Source: Mnemiopsis leidyi
Lineage: Eukaryota; Ctenophora; Tentaculata; Lobata; Bolinopsidae
Direction: 5' to 3'
Assembly: GCA_000226015.1 (NCBI GenBank)
Contig: JH153480.1
Location: forward strand, 7,051-66,128
Length of the DNA: 59,078 nucleotides
Part shown: positions 12,601 to 22,562 of the stretch, piece after piece
How the letters are laid out: the number at the start of each line of letters is the position of its first letter
Position numbering within the stretch: the stretch's first letter is position 1
Position numbers and translations under genes: made by a program
Notes under the pieces: generated by a model
What the model was told of the DNA's origin: nothing
Databases searched by the model: none
The model's input: the letters and a program-made list of their open reading frames with translations, nothing else

Positions 12601-12949
12601 TCCTATTTCCTATCACAACGGAGCCGAGAGGTAATTTTATCACCGGATTTTGAGTATTTCAGGGTTTCATCCACGATAAGTCTTACTGCTCAACCGGCTA
12701 AACCAGAAACCATTTTAAGTTCCGTGAATCCATAACCCCTCAAGCTTTGCATAACATCTTTGTAATATGTTGAATATTCTGCGGGCAGTAATCATTACTC
12801 TCTTTGTGTTGCAGATCGGACAGTTAAAGTTGTTGGAGATAAGAAAAAAGTTGGAAGAACGACCAAATTTTGATATCCGGAACTTTCACGATACTGTGTT
12901 AGGTATTGGAGCGGTTCCGCTTGATATCCTGGAGGAAGTCATGCTCTAA
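9638..12949 (+). CDS. DUF885-family putative metallohydrolase, copy B
   Basis: Six exons join in frame: 9638-9740, 10034-11385, 11531-11647, 12021-12152, 12393-12494 and 12815-12949, giving about 646 residues. The protein aligns along its whole length with copy A, from ILRQNIPAA at the N-terminus to LDILEE near the C-terminus. The putative zinc motif [10 protein letters not shown] is near residue 476 and EGWGLYAE near residue 512; all the likely ligands are kept, so both copies are probably active. Compared with copy A, an extra intron (11386-11530) separates the two motifs. The other intron positions match, which shows the pair arose by tandem duplication of an intron-containing gene. Sequence divergence is substantial, so the duplication is not recent. 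Function beyond a metal-dependent hydrolase is not known. Confidence 0.9.
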
Positions 12950-13431
12950 TTCCCCAAAACGTAGTCTTTCCTGGTTTTGTTATGCAGTAATTTTTCGTTA
13001 GTGTAGGCTTTAGGCGAAAGAACTAGGTACCTATGCGACGTTACTCTTTGCGATTCAAATTTTTTAACTTTTCCCGACTTTTGGATCACCATTTCAGGGT
13101 CTGCACTGAAACAAATTTTTATTTAAATCATTTAATCTTTGATTATTTATGACGTTACCAATTTTAGTTTAAGTTAACGATGATCTTCATCTTATTCCTG
13201 CCTAGGTCATTTCATTGATTTCCTTGTTTTGTGAAAGTTTTTATTACTTTGGCATAATGTCTGGCGTCTGCACTAATCTTATATTATATTTGAGCATTTC
13301 ATCCACAATTGAATTAAAAACGAGTTAATCAATTTTAAGAGATAATCTTATCTTAATGAATTATCATTGTAAAAATTAATTCCAAAAAGTTCTTATTGTA
13401 AACTACTAATCTATGAATCCTTGTCAGGGAA
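12950..13431. other. Intergenic: DUF885 copy B to TALPID3
   Basis: AT-rich DNA without coding signal, presumably the 3' UTR of copy B and the TALPID3 promoter. A possible acceptor (CTTGTCAG) just before the TALPID3 start could mean an upstream non-coding exon. Confidence 0.4.
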
Positions 13432-16400
13432 ATGGCAGATATCTTACGTGTCACGTCAGCAGCAGTCGAATCACTACTCAGCGCATCATCAGCCTCCTCA
13501 GCTTCAAGTCAGAGTTTCAGTTGTCGGCTGAAAGTTCCAGGCAAGCATGTCAAGGAGATATCCCTGGAGGAAGTTATGCGACGAAGTCAGGATGAAGGTT
13601 TAAACTTGGCAGAATTTCTGAATAACCAACCGAAAACTTCTAACGATGAGCACCCACTGAATATCGAACATAGAACAGTGACACCTAGCAAATCAGTCTT
13701 GGCCGGTAGTATTATTGAGGACGAATCTCGACACCTAGTTGCACCAAGTACCGATAGTTCCGAGTATATTTCTATCATCGACGTCGGTAAATCTCTGTCA
13801 ACTGACAGTAGTCTCTCTTTAAGTGGTAAAGAAATCAACAAGACAAAAAATTCAAACTCCGATATAAGTTTGGACAGTGATTTACGTGGTGTTGATTTGA
13901 TCCCGGTCAGAGAAACCAGCAGCAGAAAAGACACATCTGCAAGCACTGTCTCCTCTTTAAAAACGGCAGAAGTTGTCGATGCTAGTACACCTAATTCAAA
14001 CAAACATAATGAAGGGGCAACTCGCGAATCAGGAGATTCAACCATTCAATCCGAGGATCGTCCAAAAACTCCTGATCTATCAGATCCACCTCCAGCTCTC
14101 CCGCCACTAAGTATCCCTTTGAAAGGACTGAAACAGGGATCTTTAGCTTCTGTTGAGTCCACTAGGGAGAGGGTTGTTCCAGATATTGAGGTAAAGTCCC
14201 TGAAAAGTTCTAAATCTTGCACTGCTAGACAGATGCTACAAGGAACCTGTGCTCAGCCAAAACGAGGCGCTGTTGCAATTCAGAGGGTGAACAACCCCAA
14301 TCCTCACCCATCTCCTACTACAGACCAAACCTCTCAGATAGCAGCAGCTGTTGCTGCAGCGGTTGCTGCCACTACTCCCTACCATCAGTTGAAAGCTGAA
14401 TTAGAAATGAAACTTGAAAAGTTAACTGCCGAACTGCAGAAGCAGAACGCCTCCCATGCCAAAAAGCCTGATTCAAAAGAGGATGCTAAAGTTCTACTTA
14501 AAGGTTCCACAACGGATATTGCAAATGACTCTCTAGATATAACTGTTGTTCCAGACGAAGTTGAACAAGACAATATCGGTTTACCTACTCCGATAAATCC
14601 ACGAGTCGCTCCAAAGCCACGATCTCATAGGAAACCGAGAGACAAAGAAGGAAAACCAAGTTTGGGTGTAAGGAGCAATGCTAAACACGTGACTGTTGAT
14701 TCACTGAGGTCTCAGTTTGAGGAATCCCTTGAGGAAACCCGACAAAACATTCAGCATCCTGAGTTTTTAGACCAGTTTACAGACCAAACAAAAGAGTATG
14801 ACCTCATGAGAAAAGATTTGCTCAACTTACTAAAAGAAGCGAGGGAGGCTAAGAGAGAGATCGAAGAAATGAGACACACGGAAAGAATGCAAGGTTTGAA
14901 AACATCACTTAGAAGGGAAGCTCCTGCAGACATCTATCTCGAGAGAATCAGAAAGCGTGAGGAAGATCTGTCTGCACCTCGGTACTCTGCTAATGAGAGG
15001 GAGTATCGTACTCCTGCCTACATTCTAGAAGCTAAGAATACTTTGTACGAGATTGAGGAAAAGCGAAATTTAGTCGAAAGAAAATCATATCCATTGGATT
15101 CGACTTACCTTTGTGACGATCAAGAGCAAACACTTGAGAGTGAAAGAATTTCTAAAAAAATAACTGAAATCTTGGATAACATTCAAAAAGAAATAAAATC
15201 GAAGGATCCCAAGAAAACGGTCATAACAACAGAACCTGCTAAACCAGTTAAGCGGAAACTTAAGCGAGACATTAAGTTGGAGGAGAAGAAGGCTCTTTAT
15301 AACAAGCTAAGGTCAGAAAACCAATACCACAATATCCAGGTCAATATTGGCAGGCTAAAACAAGAGGAGAAAGCTCTACGACCTCATCCCAAAGTTAATG
15401 ACATAGGTGGCTGCTACCAGTCCCCTTATAAGCGATCTGGTCTCCCACAGAGTTTTCCTCTAGCTCCCCTTCCTAACAGTTTCCCCCTAGCTCCACCCGC
15501 TGTGCAGGACCACAGCACCCCATTGCGCTCTCTGCGACATCAAATCTCAACTCAAACCTCCCCTGTCACACGAGAAACTGTGGAAGTACCTCAGTACAAT
15601 AAACCATCCACTCGAGACGTCTCAGTTTACCCTTCTCCTGCTCCACAGATGTTAGATCAACAATGTTCTCCACTAAAAGTGCTTACTGAAGACAGAGCCC
15701 AGAGTTACACTCCTATTCAGAGAAATACGAGTGCTTACAGCTATGAGGACAGTGAAGCAGACAACTTTATTGGTGTTGTTGATCTTCCTCCGAGTGTAAC
15801 TATTGCAGGTGTAAAGAGGGTTCCACCTATCATGGACAAGTACTCAGCAAAACTCATCAGTGACAACAAAGCTGCGAGCGCGAGGGTACCCCAGAATACT
15901 GTTCTTGCAGACGATAAGGCCTCGGTCATGCAGTGGTTAGAGGAGGCTATTCTCGAGAAGTTGCTGACTGAAACACCTCAACAAAACGCTGCTAAAGACG
16001 AAGTTACACAAATCCTCGGGGAGGATGCTATGAAGGAGATAGCAGATCTTGGACTTGATTTGTCCCCCGCACAGTTGCACGGAGTTGTGTCAGATATCAT
16101 TAAGGGACAGGTAGAAGAGAGGATAGCACATCATGTTCGTGACACTTCACCTAGACCACACGCTCTACAAAAATCTCAAGCAGATGACAGTAAGCCTTCT
16201 TACAACGATTCGTTTGAGTCTTCATCTTCAACTTCGAGCAAATCTTCACTATCAGTTGCTGTCACTCCAAGTCTCACGGCCTCTGAAGAGTCCTCTAAAT
16301 CTTTGTCTCCTGTCTCTGAGTTGTCACGTGATTTGCAGCCTAGGTCTCCAGTGTTGACTCCTCCTCTCACCCCTGAAGTTGTGTCACTTAGTGCTCAATC

Positions 16401-17367
16401 TGAAGCGCAAGCCCTTCCAGAGGGGGTCCCCAAACCAGTTCAAAATATGTCAAAACAGCCACCTGTTTACTTTAATGACACACTCGAACAGGTTCCTCTA
16501 GACCTAACCGACGAAGTTGACGAAAACAGAGTGACAGTGTATACTCCGGATTTGACGTCTTTACCCCAAGATAACACAGTTTCGCTGGAAGGGGTCTCCA
16601 GACAGCTGACTGTCCAACCCTTCACTCCCCAAAACACCGCACAAGAACCTGTCCCGGACGAATCTGTGATATCCCAACACCCCTTAGATTTCACTCACCA
16701 ATCTGTCATCTCTCAACACCCCCTCGAACTGACCGGAGTTACAGAAAATATCGATATACCTCCTGGGATAGAACCGGAGTACTCATCAGCGTCCTCTACC
16801 TCAGTTTCGTACACTGAAACTACAGACTATCCGATATCAGCTGGAGAGATACTACCGGGGGTACTACCCCGAGAGATAACCCAGCATGTGTTTACTTCAG
16901 GTCCTCTTAGTGAGGGAGAGTGGCCTCTGTCGCCCCAGTCATCTGATTTCCTTCAACTTGTCAAGGATCCGGAGATCAGGGGTTTGTTAGAGGAGCGTAT
17001 CAGAGCTACTAGAAGTCCTGGTTATCCAGTATTTCATCCTCAAGATGACACGATACCAGAGGAGATGGTATCACCGTTAAGAGAAGAAGGAGTATTCCAA
17101 ACATCAGACTTGCAAGCTGGACCAGCCTCCTCACGAAATCTACCGCCTGCTCCGAGGAGAGCCCCGCTCCAAACTCCCAGTCCTCTGCCCAAAACTCAGA
17201 GTGTGGATAACATTGAAACTTTAGAGCTCGTCACACCTCTCCCTGATGCAGAGGACGAGCGGGTTGCTAGTCCTTCTCCGCCTCCTTTCATGGGACTCCA
17301 GCTGGAAGACTACGAGTTTTCCGGGGAAAGTGTGACTAAATCAGATAAATCTGATGACAGTTTCTGA
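13432..17367 (+). CDS. KIAA0586: TALPID3 (KIAA0586) homologue, intronless
   Basis: A single open frame of 1311 residues. TALPID3 is a centriolar/basal-body protein needed for ciliogenesis and Hedgehog signalling in vertebrates. Supporting features, compared with remembered vertebrate sequence: an Ala-rich run (IAAAVAAAVAATTPY) followed by a heptad-like segment (LKAELEMKLEKLTAEL) near residues 305-335; a charged coiled-coil region near 440-500; an ISTQTS motif near 705; the conserved segment VMQWLEEAILEKLL near 835; and PISAGEILPG near 1137 with a further SEGE motif soon after. Most of the rest is low-complexity and Ser/Pro/Thr-rich, as in the family. The start codon at 13432 is the first in frame. 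A second ATG at 13413 is in another frame and its ORF is short. No interruption is seen, so the gene looks intact. Vertebrate orthologues have many exons, so the absence of introns is notable. Confidence 0.85.
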   Translation: MADILRVTSAAVESLLSASSASSASSQSFSCRLKVPGKHVKEISLEEVMRRSQDEGLNLAEFLNNQPKTSNDEHPLNIEHRTVTPSKSVLAGSIIEDESRHLVAPSTDSSEYISIIDVGKSLSTDSSLSLSGKEINKTKNSNSDISLDSDLRGVDLIPVRETSSRKDTSASTVSSLKTAEVVDASTPNSNKHNEGATRESGDSTIQSEDRPKTPDLSDPPPALPPLSIPLKGLKQGSLASVESTRERVVPDIEVKSLKSSKSCTARQMLQGTCAQPKRGAVAIQRVNNPNPHPSPTTDQTSQIAAAVAAAVAATTPYHQLKAELEMKLEKLTAELQKQNASHAKKPDSKEDAKVLLKGSTTDIANDSLDITVVPDEVEQDNIGLPTPINPRVAPKPRSHRKPRDKEGKPSLGVRSNAKHVTVDSLRSQFEESLEETRQNIQHPEFLDQFTDQTKEYDLMRKDLLNLLKEAREAKREIEEMRHTERMQGLKTSLRREAPADIYLERIRKREEDLSAPRYSANEREYRTPAYILEAKNTLYEIEEKRNLVERKSYPLDSTYLCDDQEQTLESERISKKITEILDNIQKEIKSKDPKKTVITTEPAKPVKRKLKRDIKLEEKKALYNKLRSENQYHNIQVNIGRLKQEEKALRPHPKVNDIGGCYQSPYKRSGLPQSFPLAPLPNSFPLAPPAVQDHSTPLRSLRHQISTQTSPVTRETVEVPQYNKPSTRDVSVYPSPAPQMLDQQCSPLKVLTEDRAQSYTPIQRNTSAYSYEDSEADNFIGVVDLPPSVTIAGVKRVPPIMDKYSAKLISDNKAASARVPQNTVLADDKASVMQWLEEAILEKLLTETPQQNAAKDEVTQILGEDAMKEIADLGLDLSPAQLHGVVSDIIKGQVEERIAHHVRDTSPRPHALQKSQADDSKPSYNDSFESSSSTSSKSSLSVAVTPSLTASEESSKSLSPVSELSRDLQPRSPVLTPPLTPEVVSLSAQSEAQALPEGVPKPVQNMSKQPPVYFNDTLEQVPLDLTDEVDENRVTVYTPDLTSLPQDNTVSLEGVSRQLTVQPFTPQNTAQEPVPDESVISQHPLDFTHQSVISQHPLELTGVTENIDIPPGIEPEYSSASSTSVSYTETTDYPISAGEILPGVLPREITQHVFTSGPLSEGEWPLSPQSSDFLQLVKDPEIRGLLEERIRATRSPGYPVFHPQDDTIPEEMVSPLREEGVFQTSDLQAGPASSRNLPPAPRRAPLQTPSPLPKTQSVDNIETLELVTPLPDAEDERVASPSPPPFMGLQLEDYEFSGESVTKSDKSDDSF

Positions 17368-17911
17368 AAGATGGGGAGGATAGCTACCAAGCAGAACTTT
17401 TCATGTTTGATACTTGACTTATTTTATACGTGTCATTTGTCTTCATTATTATTATATCATGATGAAATTGACACAGCTTATTTTATGTTTTTACAATTCA
17501 ATGACTTGAAATTATGAAATTACATAACAAGTTTGGCATATCACTACAAGTTTGGCATATTTTCCAGCATGCTTAGTATTTGTATCATAACCTGTACATA
17601 TATACCATAACTTATTATGGCATTATGTCATTATTGTCATCCCACAACTAAATAATTCGCGTAACTCCGAATTATATCCAGAATTCAGAGTTTTAATAAA
17701 GTTAATATTTATCAACTTACATCTATACATTTATTGTTTTCTTTCTCTCTGCTCTTTGGTGTCTGCAGTCATGATATATTATCAAGCTATGATGTCTGTG
17801 TCATGATGAATGCCGCTTATACAGCGAAACAATATCTCATCTTTTCCTCAAAGAATGGAACACATTTAAAAGTACTTTCCCATACTCCGACACTAAATAT
17901 TTGACAACATA
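17368..17911. other. Intergenic: TALPID3 3' UTR to sideroflexin
   Basis: AT-rich DNA holding the likely TALPID3 3' UTR with an AATAAA signal at 17695-17700. The remainder should be the sideroflexin promoter. No repeat of note. Confidence 0.5.
17695..17700 (+). terminator. Probable polyadenylation signal of TALPID3
   Basis: AATAAA lies about 330 bases after the stop codon, and no other copy of the hexamer is apparent between the stop and this point. Followed by a T-rich stretch. Confidence 0.5.
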
Positions 17912-19419
17912 ATGCGAACTATCTCTAGAAAGATGAATTCGGATGTCGATATAACGAAATCCCGATGGGGAGATGAGACGTTTATCGGGAGATTCAAACA
18001 CTTCGCTCGTCTAACTGACCCGTTCAACTGTTTAAAGTCGGACCAACAGTTAGAAGATGCCAAAAACATCGTCCATAAATACAAGTTTGAGTCAAACGTA
18101 CTGTATTAAAATAGGGTTTGTATCATTTTTATCATGTCGTAAATCTTGTCCTTCTATTTCCACTTCCCCCTTACTTATTTAGTTCCAAACTTTTCTTTAA
18201 CACAACTGCAATTCCAGATCTGACGGCACGATGCCCCCGGGTGGATTGGAGGCATTGTGGAGCGCTAAGTACCTGTACGAAAGTGCGTTTCATCCGGAGA
18301 CCGGAGACAAACAGAACACCGTGGGCAGGATGAGTTTCCAGGTTCCTGGTGGGATGGCTATCACTGGAATCCTCCTGGCGTTCTACAAGTACGCCTTGGC
18401 TAGCAATTAGCATTTAGCATACATGTATATTGTATTTGTTTTCAAGATTTTGAATTCTTTGTTGAAGGATGATTGTGCGAGTTTGCACCTACAAGAATTT
18501 TCTTTTTTCCTTCTATTCATAATCAGTATGCTAGATGAAACTAGCAAATTAGTAAGTTTCGTGAAAAGGAAACTCAATTATTTGCAATTCGACATGGTAC
18601 CTTGACCCAGGCCAAGTCGCGGTTGCCTCGCCCCCTTATCTTGTAATCTAAATCTTGCCCGAATACTTACGGTTTTTCTATCACAGGAGCCCGTTGGAGA
18701 TATTTTTAGGGCAGTGGCTGAATCAGTCCTTCAACGCCTTTGTGAACTTTACCAACAGAAGTGGAGATAAACCCCTTCCCGACAGCGTCATACTGTCTGC
18801 TTATCTCACCGCCACTTCCCTCGCTACTGCTACCTCTATTGGTCAGTTTTCTTGATATCGCACGTAATGTGGAATCGCACGTAATGTGGAATTCCTTGAA
18901 TATACGTATTGTTGATAGAAGTATTACATTGTAATCAATTCAGTTTTTAATCCATACAACTAATTATCTCTCTATCTATTCATTATGTTTTACATGACTT
19001 ATTGACGCGCACATCCCACAGGACTTAACAAGACGTTGGGTCCTAGAGCACCGCCGATTGTCGGACGTTTTGTTCCTTTTGCTGCTGTCGCCGTCGCTAA
19101 CATGGTCAATATTCCCTGCATGCGATCTCTAGAACTGAAGGGTACGTTTGTCAATCTTAATTATGTTTGCTATTTCAACTGTTGTACATTGTGCAATGTT
19201 GTACAATGTACAATGTACTAATGTGTACAGTACACTGAAAGTGTTGTGTATTAGTGTGAGGGCGGGGTTCCTGCTCGTATTTTGCTCACCTTCATCCTTC
19301 AGAGGGTGTCGTAATAGTTGACAGTGACGGAAACAAGTTAGGACAGAGTGTAACTGCAGCTAAACGATCTATCATCACTACTACTATCTCTCGAATATGT
19401 ATTGCTGCTCCGGGCATGT
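17912..19419 (+). CDS. SFXN: Sideroflexin (3'-partial, runs towards an assembly gap)
   Basis: Sideroflexins are multi-pass inner mitochondrial membrane proteins; SFXN1 carries serine into mitochondria for one-carbon metabolism. Five exons join in frame: 17912-18084, 18218-18388, 18687-18841, 19022-19141 and 19303-19419. Family landmarks are [14 protein letters not shown] and LTDPFN near the start, then [49 protein letters not shown] and the end of the last exon, IAAPGM. Two start codons are possible (17912 or 17933). The last donor (GTAAGT at 19420) has no partner before the gap, so the final 80 or so residues, including the last membrane segments, probably lie in the 800-N gap or were lost. 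No C-terminal sideroflexin exon was recognised after the gap. The family member (SFXN1/2/3 or 5) cannot be settled from this part. Confidence 0.93.
18857..18890. repeat. 17-bp tandem duplication in a sideroflexin intron
   Basis: Two perfect copies of a 17-base unit (ATCGCACGTAATGTGGA) begin 15 bases after the third donor site. Probably a simple replication duplication. Confidence 0.8.
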
Positions 19420-19515
19420 GTAAGTAGCTGTGTTCGGCAAACTTTACAGTTATGTGGTTCACAAATTGTTCGGGCAGAAAAGTAAATATAATTTGAGGAA
19501 AGATATCTAGTAACA

Positions 19516-19586
19516 TATTCAGTGATGACACCTATGATTATATAACATATCTATTCAGTAATGACACCTATAATAATATAACATAA
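19516..19586. repeat. 36-bp imperfect tandem duplication
   Basis: Two near-identical units, starting at 19516 and 19552, each contain a GACACCTAT core followed by an AT-rich tail. The second unit runs straight into the left arm of the tRNA-like hairpin. Confidence 0.75.
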
Positions 19587-19744
19587 TTTCCGCTGATAGT
19601 CAATTCAGAAAATTCATGTGCTGTCATAGGGCCGGTAGCTCAATTGGTAGAGCACTCATCTAGACAATGCAGAGGTTGTCGGATCATACCCGACTCGGCA
19701 CGGTGCCGGCCCATGAATTTTCTGAATTGACTATCAGCGGAAAT
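19586..19744. repeat. tRNA-like sequence inside a perfect 33-bp inverted repeat
   Basis: The arms 19586-19618 and 19712-19744 are perfect reverse complements, with 93 bases between them. Inside, from 19629, is a tRNA-like sequence: a 7-nt acceptor strand, a perfect D arm with box A (TAGCTCAATTGGTAGAGC), a weak anticodon stem (three of five pairs) with anticodon position AGA, and a 5-bp T stem (GTCGG/CCGAC). Box B is degenerate and position 37 is C, so a working tRNA is unlikely. It is better called a tRNA pseudogene or SINE head trapped in a large hairpin. Such a hairpin is hard to sequence and lies about 145 bases from the assembly gap. Confidence 0.85.
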
Positions 19745-19889
19745 CGTGTCCGTTCAAATATCTGCTCCGTACACATCATGTAGCTTGGTTGATCCTTCGG
19801 CCCACCCACAACATAACACACCCGTTAACAATCAGTGCACACCTCTGGGATCGAGCTTGCTCGAATGAGGTACTTAGAAAACGGCCCCC

Positions 19890-20689
19890 NNNNNNNNNNN
19901 NNNNNNNNNNNNNNNNNNNNNNNNNNNNNNNNNNNNNNNNNNNNNNNNNNNNNNNNNNNNNNNNNNNNNNNNNNNNNNNNNNNNNNNNNNNNNNNNNNNN
20001 NNNNNNNNNNNNNNNNNNNNNNNNNNNNNNNNNNNNNNNNNNNNNNNNNNNNNNNNNNNNNNNNNNNNNNNNNNNNNNNNNNNNNNNNNNNNNNNNNNNN
20101 NNNNNNNNNNNNNNNNNNNNNNNNNNNNNNNNNNNNNNNNNNNNNNNNNNNNNNNNNNNNNNNNNNNNNNNNNNNNNNNNNNNNNNNNNNNNNNNNNNNN
20201 NNNNNNNNNNNNNNNNNNNNNNNNNNNNNNNNNNNNNNNNNNNNNNNNNNNNNNNNNNNNNNNNNNNNNNNNNNNNNNNNNNNNNNNNNNNNNNNNNNNN
20301 NNNNNNNNNNNNNNNNNNNNNNNNNNNNNNNNNNNNNNNNNNNNNNNNNNNNNNNNNNNNNNNNNNNNNNNNNNNNNNNNNNNNNNNNNNNNNNNNNNNN
20401 NNNNNNNNNNNNNNNNNNNNNNNNNNNNNNNNNNNNNNNNNNNNNNNNNNNNNNNNNNNNNNNNNNNNNNNNNNNNNNNNNNNNNNNNNNNNNNNNNNNN
20501 NNNNNNNNNNNNNNNNNNNNNNNNNNNNNNNNNNNNNNNNNNNNNNNNNNNNNNNNNNNNNNNNNNNNNNNNNNNNNNNNNNNNNNNNNNNNNNNNNNNN
20601 NNNNNNNNNNNNNNNNNNNNNNNNNNNNNNNNNNNNNNNNNNNNNNNNNNNNNNNNNNNNNNNNNNNNNNNNNNNNNNNNNNNNNNNNN
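19890..20689. other. Assembly gap of exactly 800 N
   Basis: A round-number run of N, so the true distance may be an estimate. The last sideroflexin exons are probably missing here. Apparent ORFs crossing the gap are artefacts. Confidence 1.
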
Positions 20690-20879
20690 CATTCGAGTCA
20701 TTAAAGCAGTCAAAATTCTGAACAATGGGCTTTAATAAAGTATTGGACAAGTATAAATCATTGGGTGGTGCGTGCCACACAATGGATGGCCGTGTCAGAA
20801 ACTGGTATTATCACCTAGTACCTACTGCCCACAAGCAAGGCGCGAACGTCGAACTACAAAAACTGTATACAAATTTTCA
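20690..20879. other. Unassigned DNA after the gap
   Basis: No recognisable exon, including no sideroflexin C-terminus. Nothing else of note seen. Confidence 0.5.
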
Positions 20880-21510
20880 TTGTTAGTCGTGTTTGTTTAA
20901 ACGTAGTACGTACAGCGCGCGCACCTCCCCGTCGTTTTATTTTCGGAGAATTTGTCAGACGTTGCCTTGTACGGCAGCGCGCGCCCTCCTGTCATTTTAA
21001 TTGCTTCGAATGAGGGTCAGACAGCGAAGCGCGCGGCAAGGCAACGAAACGTTAGGAGAGTTGTAAGTTGATAACCTACTGTCGCGGCCATCAATCACGC
21101 GCTTTTACGCATTTAACTGGCCTGGCGACATTGACGAGATTATATCCGTCTACCGTTTTAACGAAACGTTCAGCTTTAGCTGCGTGAGTCGGGTATCACC
21201 GCGACAATGACGACATGAATTTCGAAAAAATTCTAGACGCGCATCGCCCGTTAATAGTTGCTACACGTTGTATAGCCCTGCTGCCGCGAAGCGGCAGCCT
21301 CCGGCGCGCGCGAAGCGCGCGGCGACGTGGCCGCGCGTCACAACGTGAGACAAGTTAATAGGAGAGTAGCAAGCTGGGAGCCGCGTGCAAGTCGGGTATC
21401 ACCTCGACAAGTAAATGATTGTATATGTAACATGGAAATCAACCGCGACGCAAAAGCTCACACCTATACAATGTACGTCCCGATAGAGTGCGCGCAGCGC
21501 GAGTCACGGG
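20880..21510. other. CpG-rich, hairpin-rich island
   Basis: GC and CpG content are far above the rest of the window. Many GCGC runs are present, with two compact hairpins: 21280-21298 (8-bp arms, GAA loop) and 21305-21321 (7-bp arms, GAA loop). Both loops sit in the heptamer GCGAAGC, known as an unusually stable DNA mini-hairpin. Two internal copies of a motif with GTCGGGTATCACC occur near 21190 and 21392. Part of the island (about 21069-21262) recurs as a CpG-poor relative at 22195-22286. It could be the CpG-island promoter of NUDT2 or the edge of a mobile element. No ORF here looks like a protein. Confidence 0.7.
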
Positions 21511-22194
21511 GTTTTGTTGGCTTAGCAACCTTTTACACACAAATGAAGTTGTGAGATATTAAATCAGAAATATTTTTCAATTAATTTTTATCTCCATGAC
21601 TAGGACTTTACTTCCAACATTTATAACACAGTGTAAACTGGATTTTCGTGGAGCTTGAACATCGAACAAACTTCATTTCAACGTTATTTAAAAACAATTT
21701 TTCAAAAGAGTTTTTGATGCAGTTTTATACAAATTTTTATTTTCAAGATAAACCAATTTTTCATATAGGGACAATTATGTATTGAATGTAATTTCATTTT
21801 ACTTTCTTTCTTGTGTTATTAACATAGAGGCATAGAATCAGACTAGAAACTTATGATTATTTTGATTCATGATTAGAAGAAACATTGTAATTTGTGATGC
21901 AAGTGACTGTGTGTCTGACCCTCGTTATTACCGAACAAACTGTCAATGGTTGGGCAAACTGTTCTTTGTAATTTCATATTTGGATGCTCTTAATGTATAA
22001 CTATTTTTTGCCAAATTGATTACTCGGAAGACATGCAGGTGCCCTTTAGTCTGTTTTCTTTATTCTGTTAGAACTTTTGCTATGATTGTGACCAGATTTT
22101 AAACATTTTTGCAAGGACCAGTCGTTCTGTTTATTGCAGCATAATAAGGTAGTTTTAAATGAACGCTTATATCTGGGTTTCTTTTGTAGGTTTA
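21511..22194. other. AT-rich stretch between CpG island and its diverged copy
   Basis: No exon or named repeat seen. If the CpG island is the NUDT2 promoter, this is intron in the 5' UTR. Confidence 0.4.
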
Positions 22195-22286
22195 TAACCT
22201 ACTGTCACGGCCATCACGTGCTCTCACACATTTCTGGCCTGGCGACATGAATTTCGAAGAAGTTCTAGATGGGCGTTGCCCTTAAA
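22195..22286. repeat. CpG-depleted partial copy of the 21069-21262 sequence
   Basis: It shares ATAACCTACTGTC, GGCCATCA, GGCCTGGCGACAT and GAATTTCGAA in the same order. Several CpG sites of the first copy are TpG or CpA here, and about 80 bases of the middle are absent. Confidence 0.75.
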
Positions 22287-22562
22287 TGTTTCTTGGTTAA
22301 TGTTATCTCTTATACCAAAGTCAAGTGCTTCTAGAGTTTTGATTGACTGTTTGATCAATAACTTGGGTGATCCAATCTCTCAGAATTTCAAACCGTTTTC
22401 CTTATATCGTTGCTCAAAGTATTCTTAGTGGTGGCAATGAAATTGCAACTAATATGCCGCTTTAAATGTAGTAAAATTTGTCTGCATTGTGATATATTCA
22501 ACATAAAACATTGTATTGCTCTGTAAAATTTGATTATATTTCTATTGCTATTTCTTTCAGTC

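Noticed and set aside
4751..12949. Bacterial contamination or very recent transfer of the DUF885 genes
   Set aside because: Both genes have several phase-consistent introns with matching positions and lie between clear animal genes.
13587..14045. 152-codon reverse-strand ORF inside TALPID3
   Set aside because: Shadow of a Ser-rich coding frame on the + strand, where conserved TALPID3 segments are found.
19629..19702. Functional tRNA gene
   Set aside because: Weak anticodon stem, C at position 37, degenerate box B and a mismatch in the acceptor stem; kept as tRNA-like only.
19776..20780. Long ORFs on both strands across the N run
   Set aside because: Created by the 800 N, which have no stop codons.
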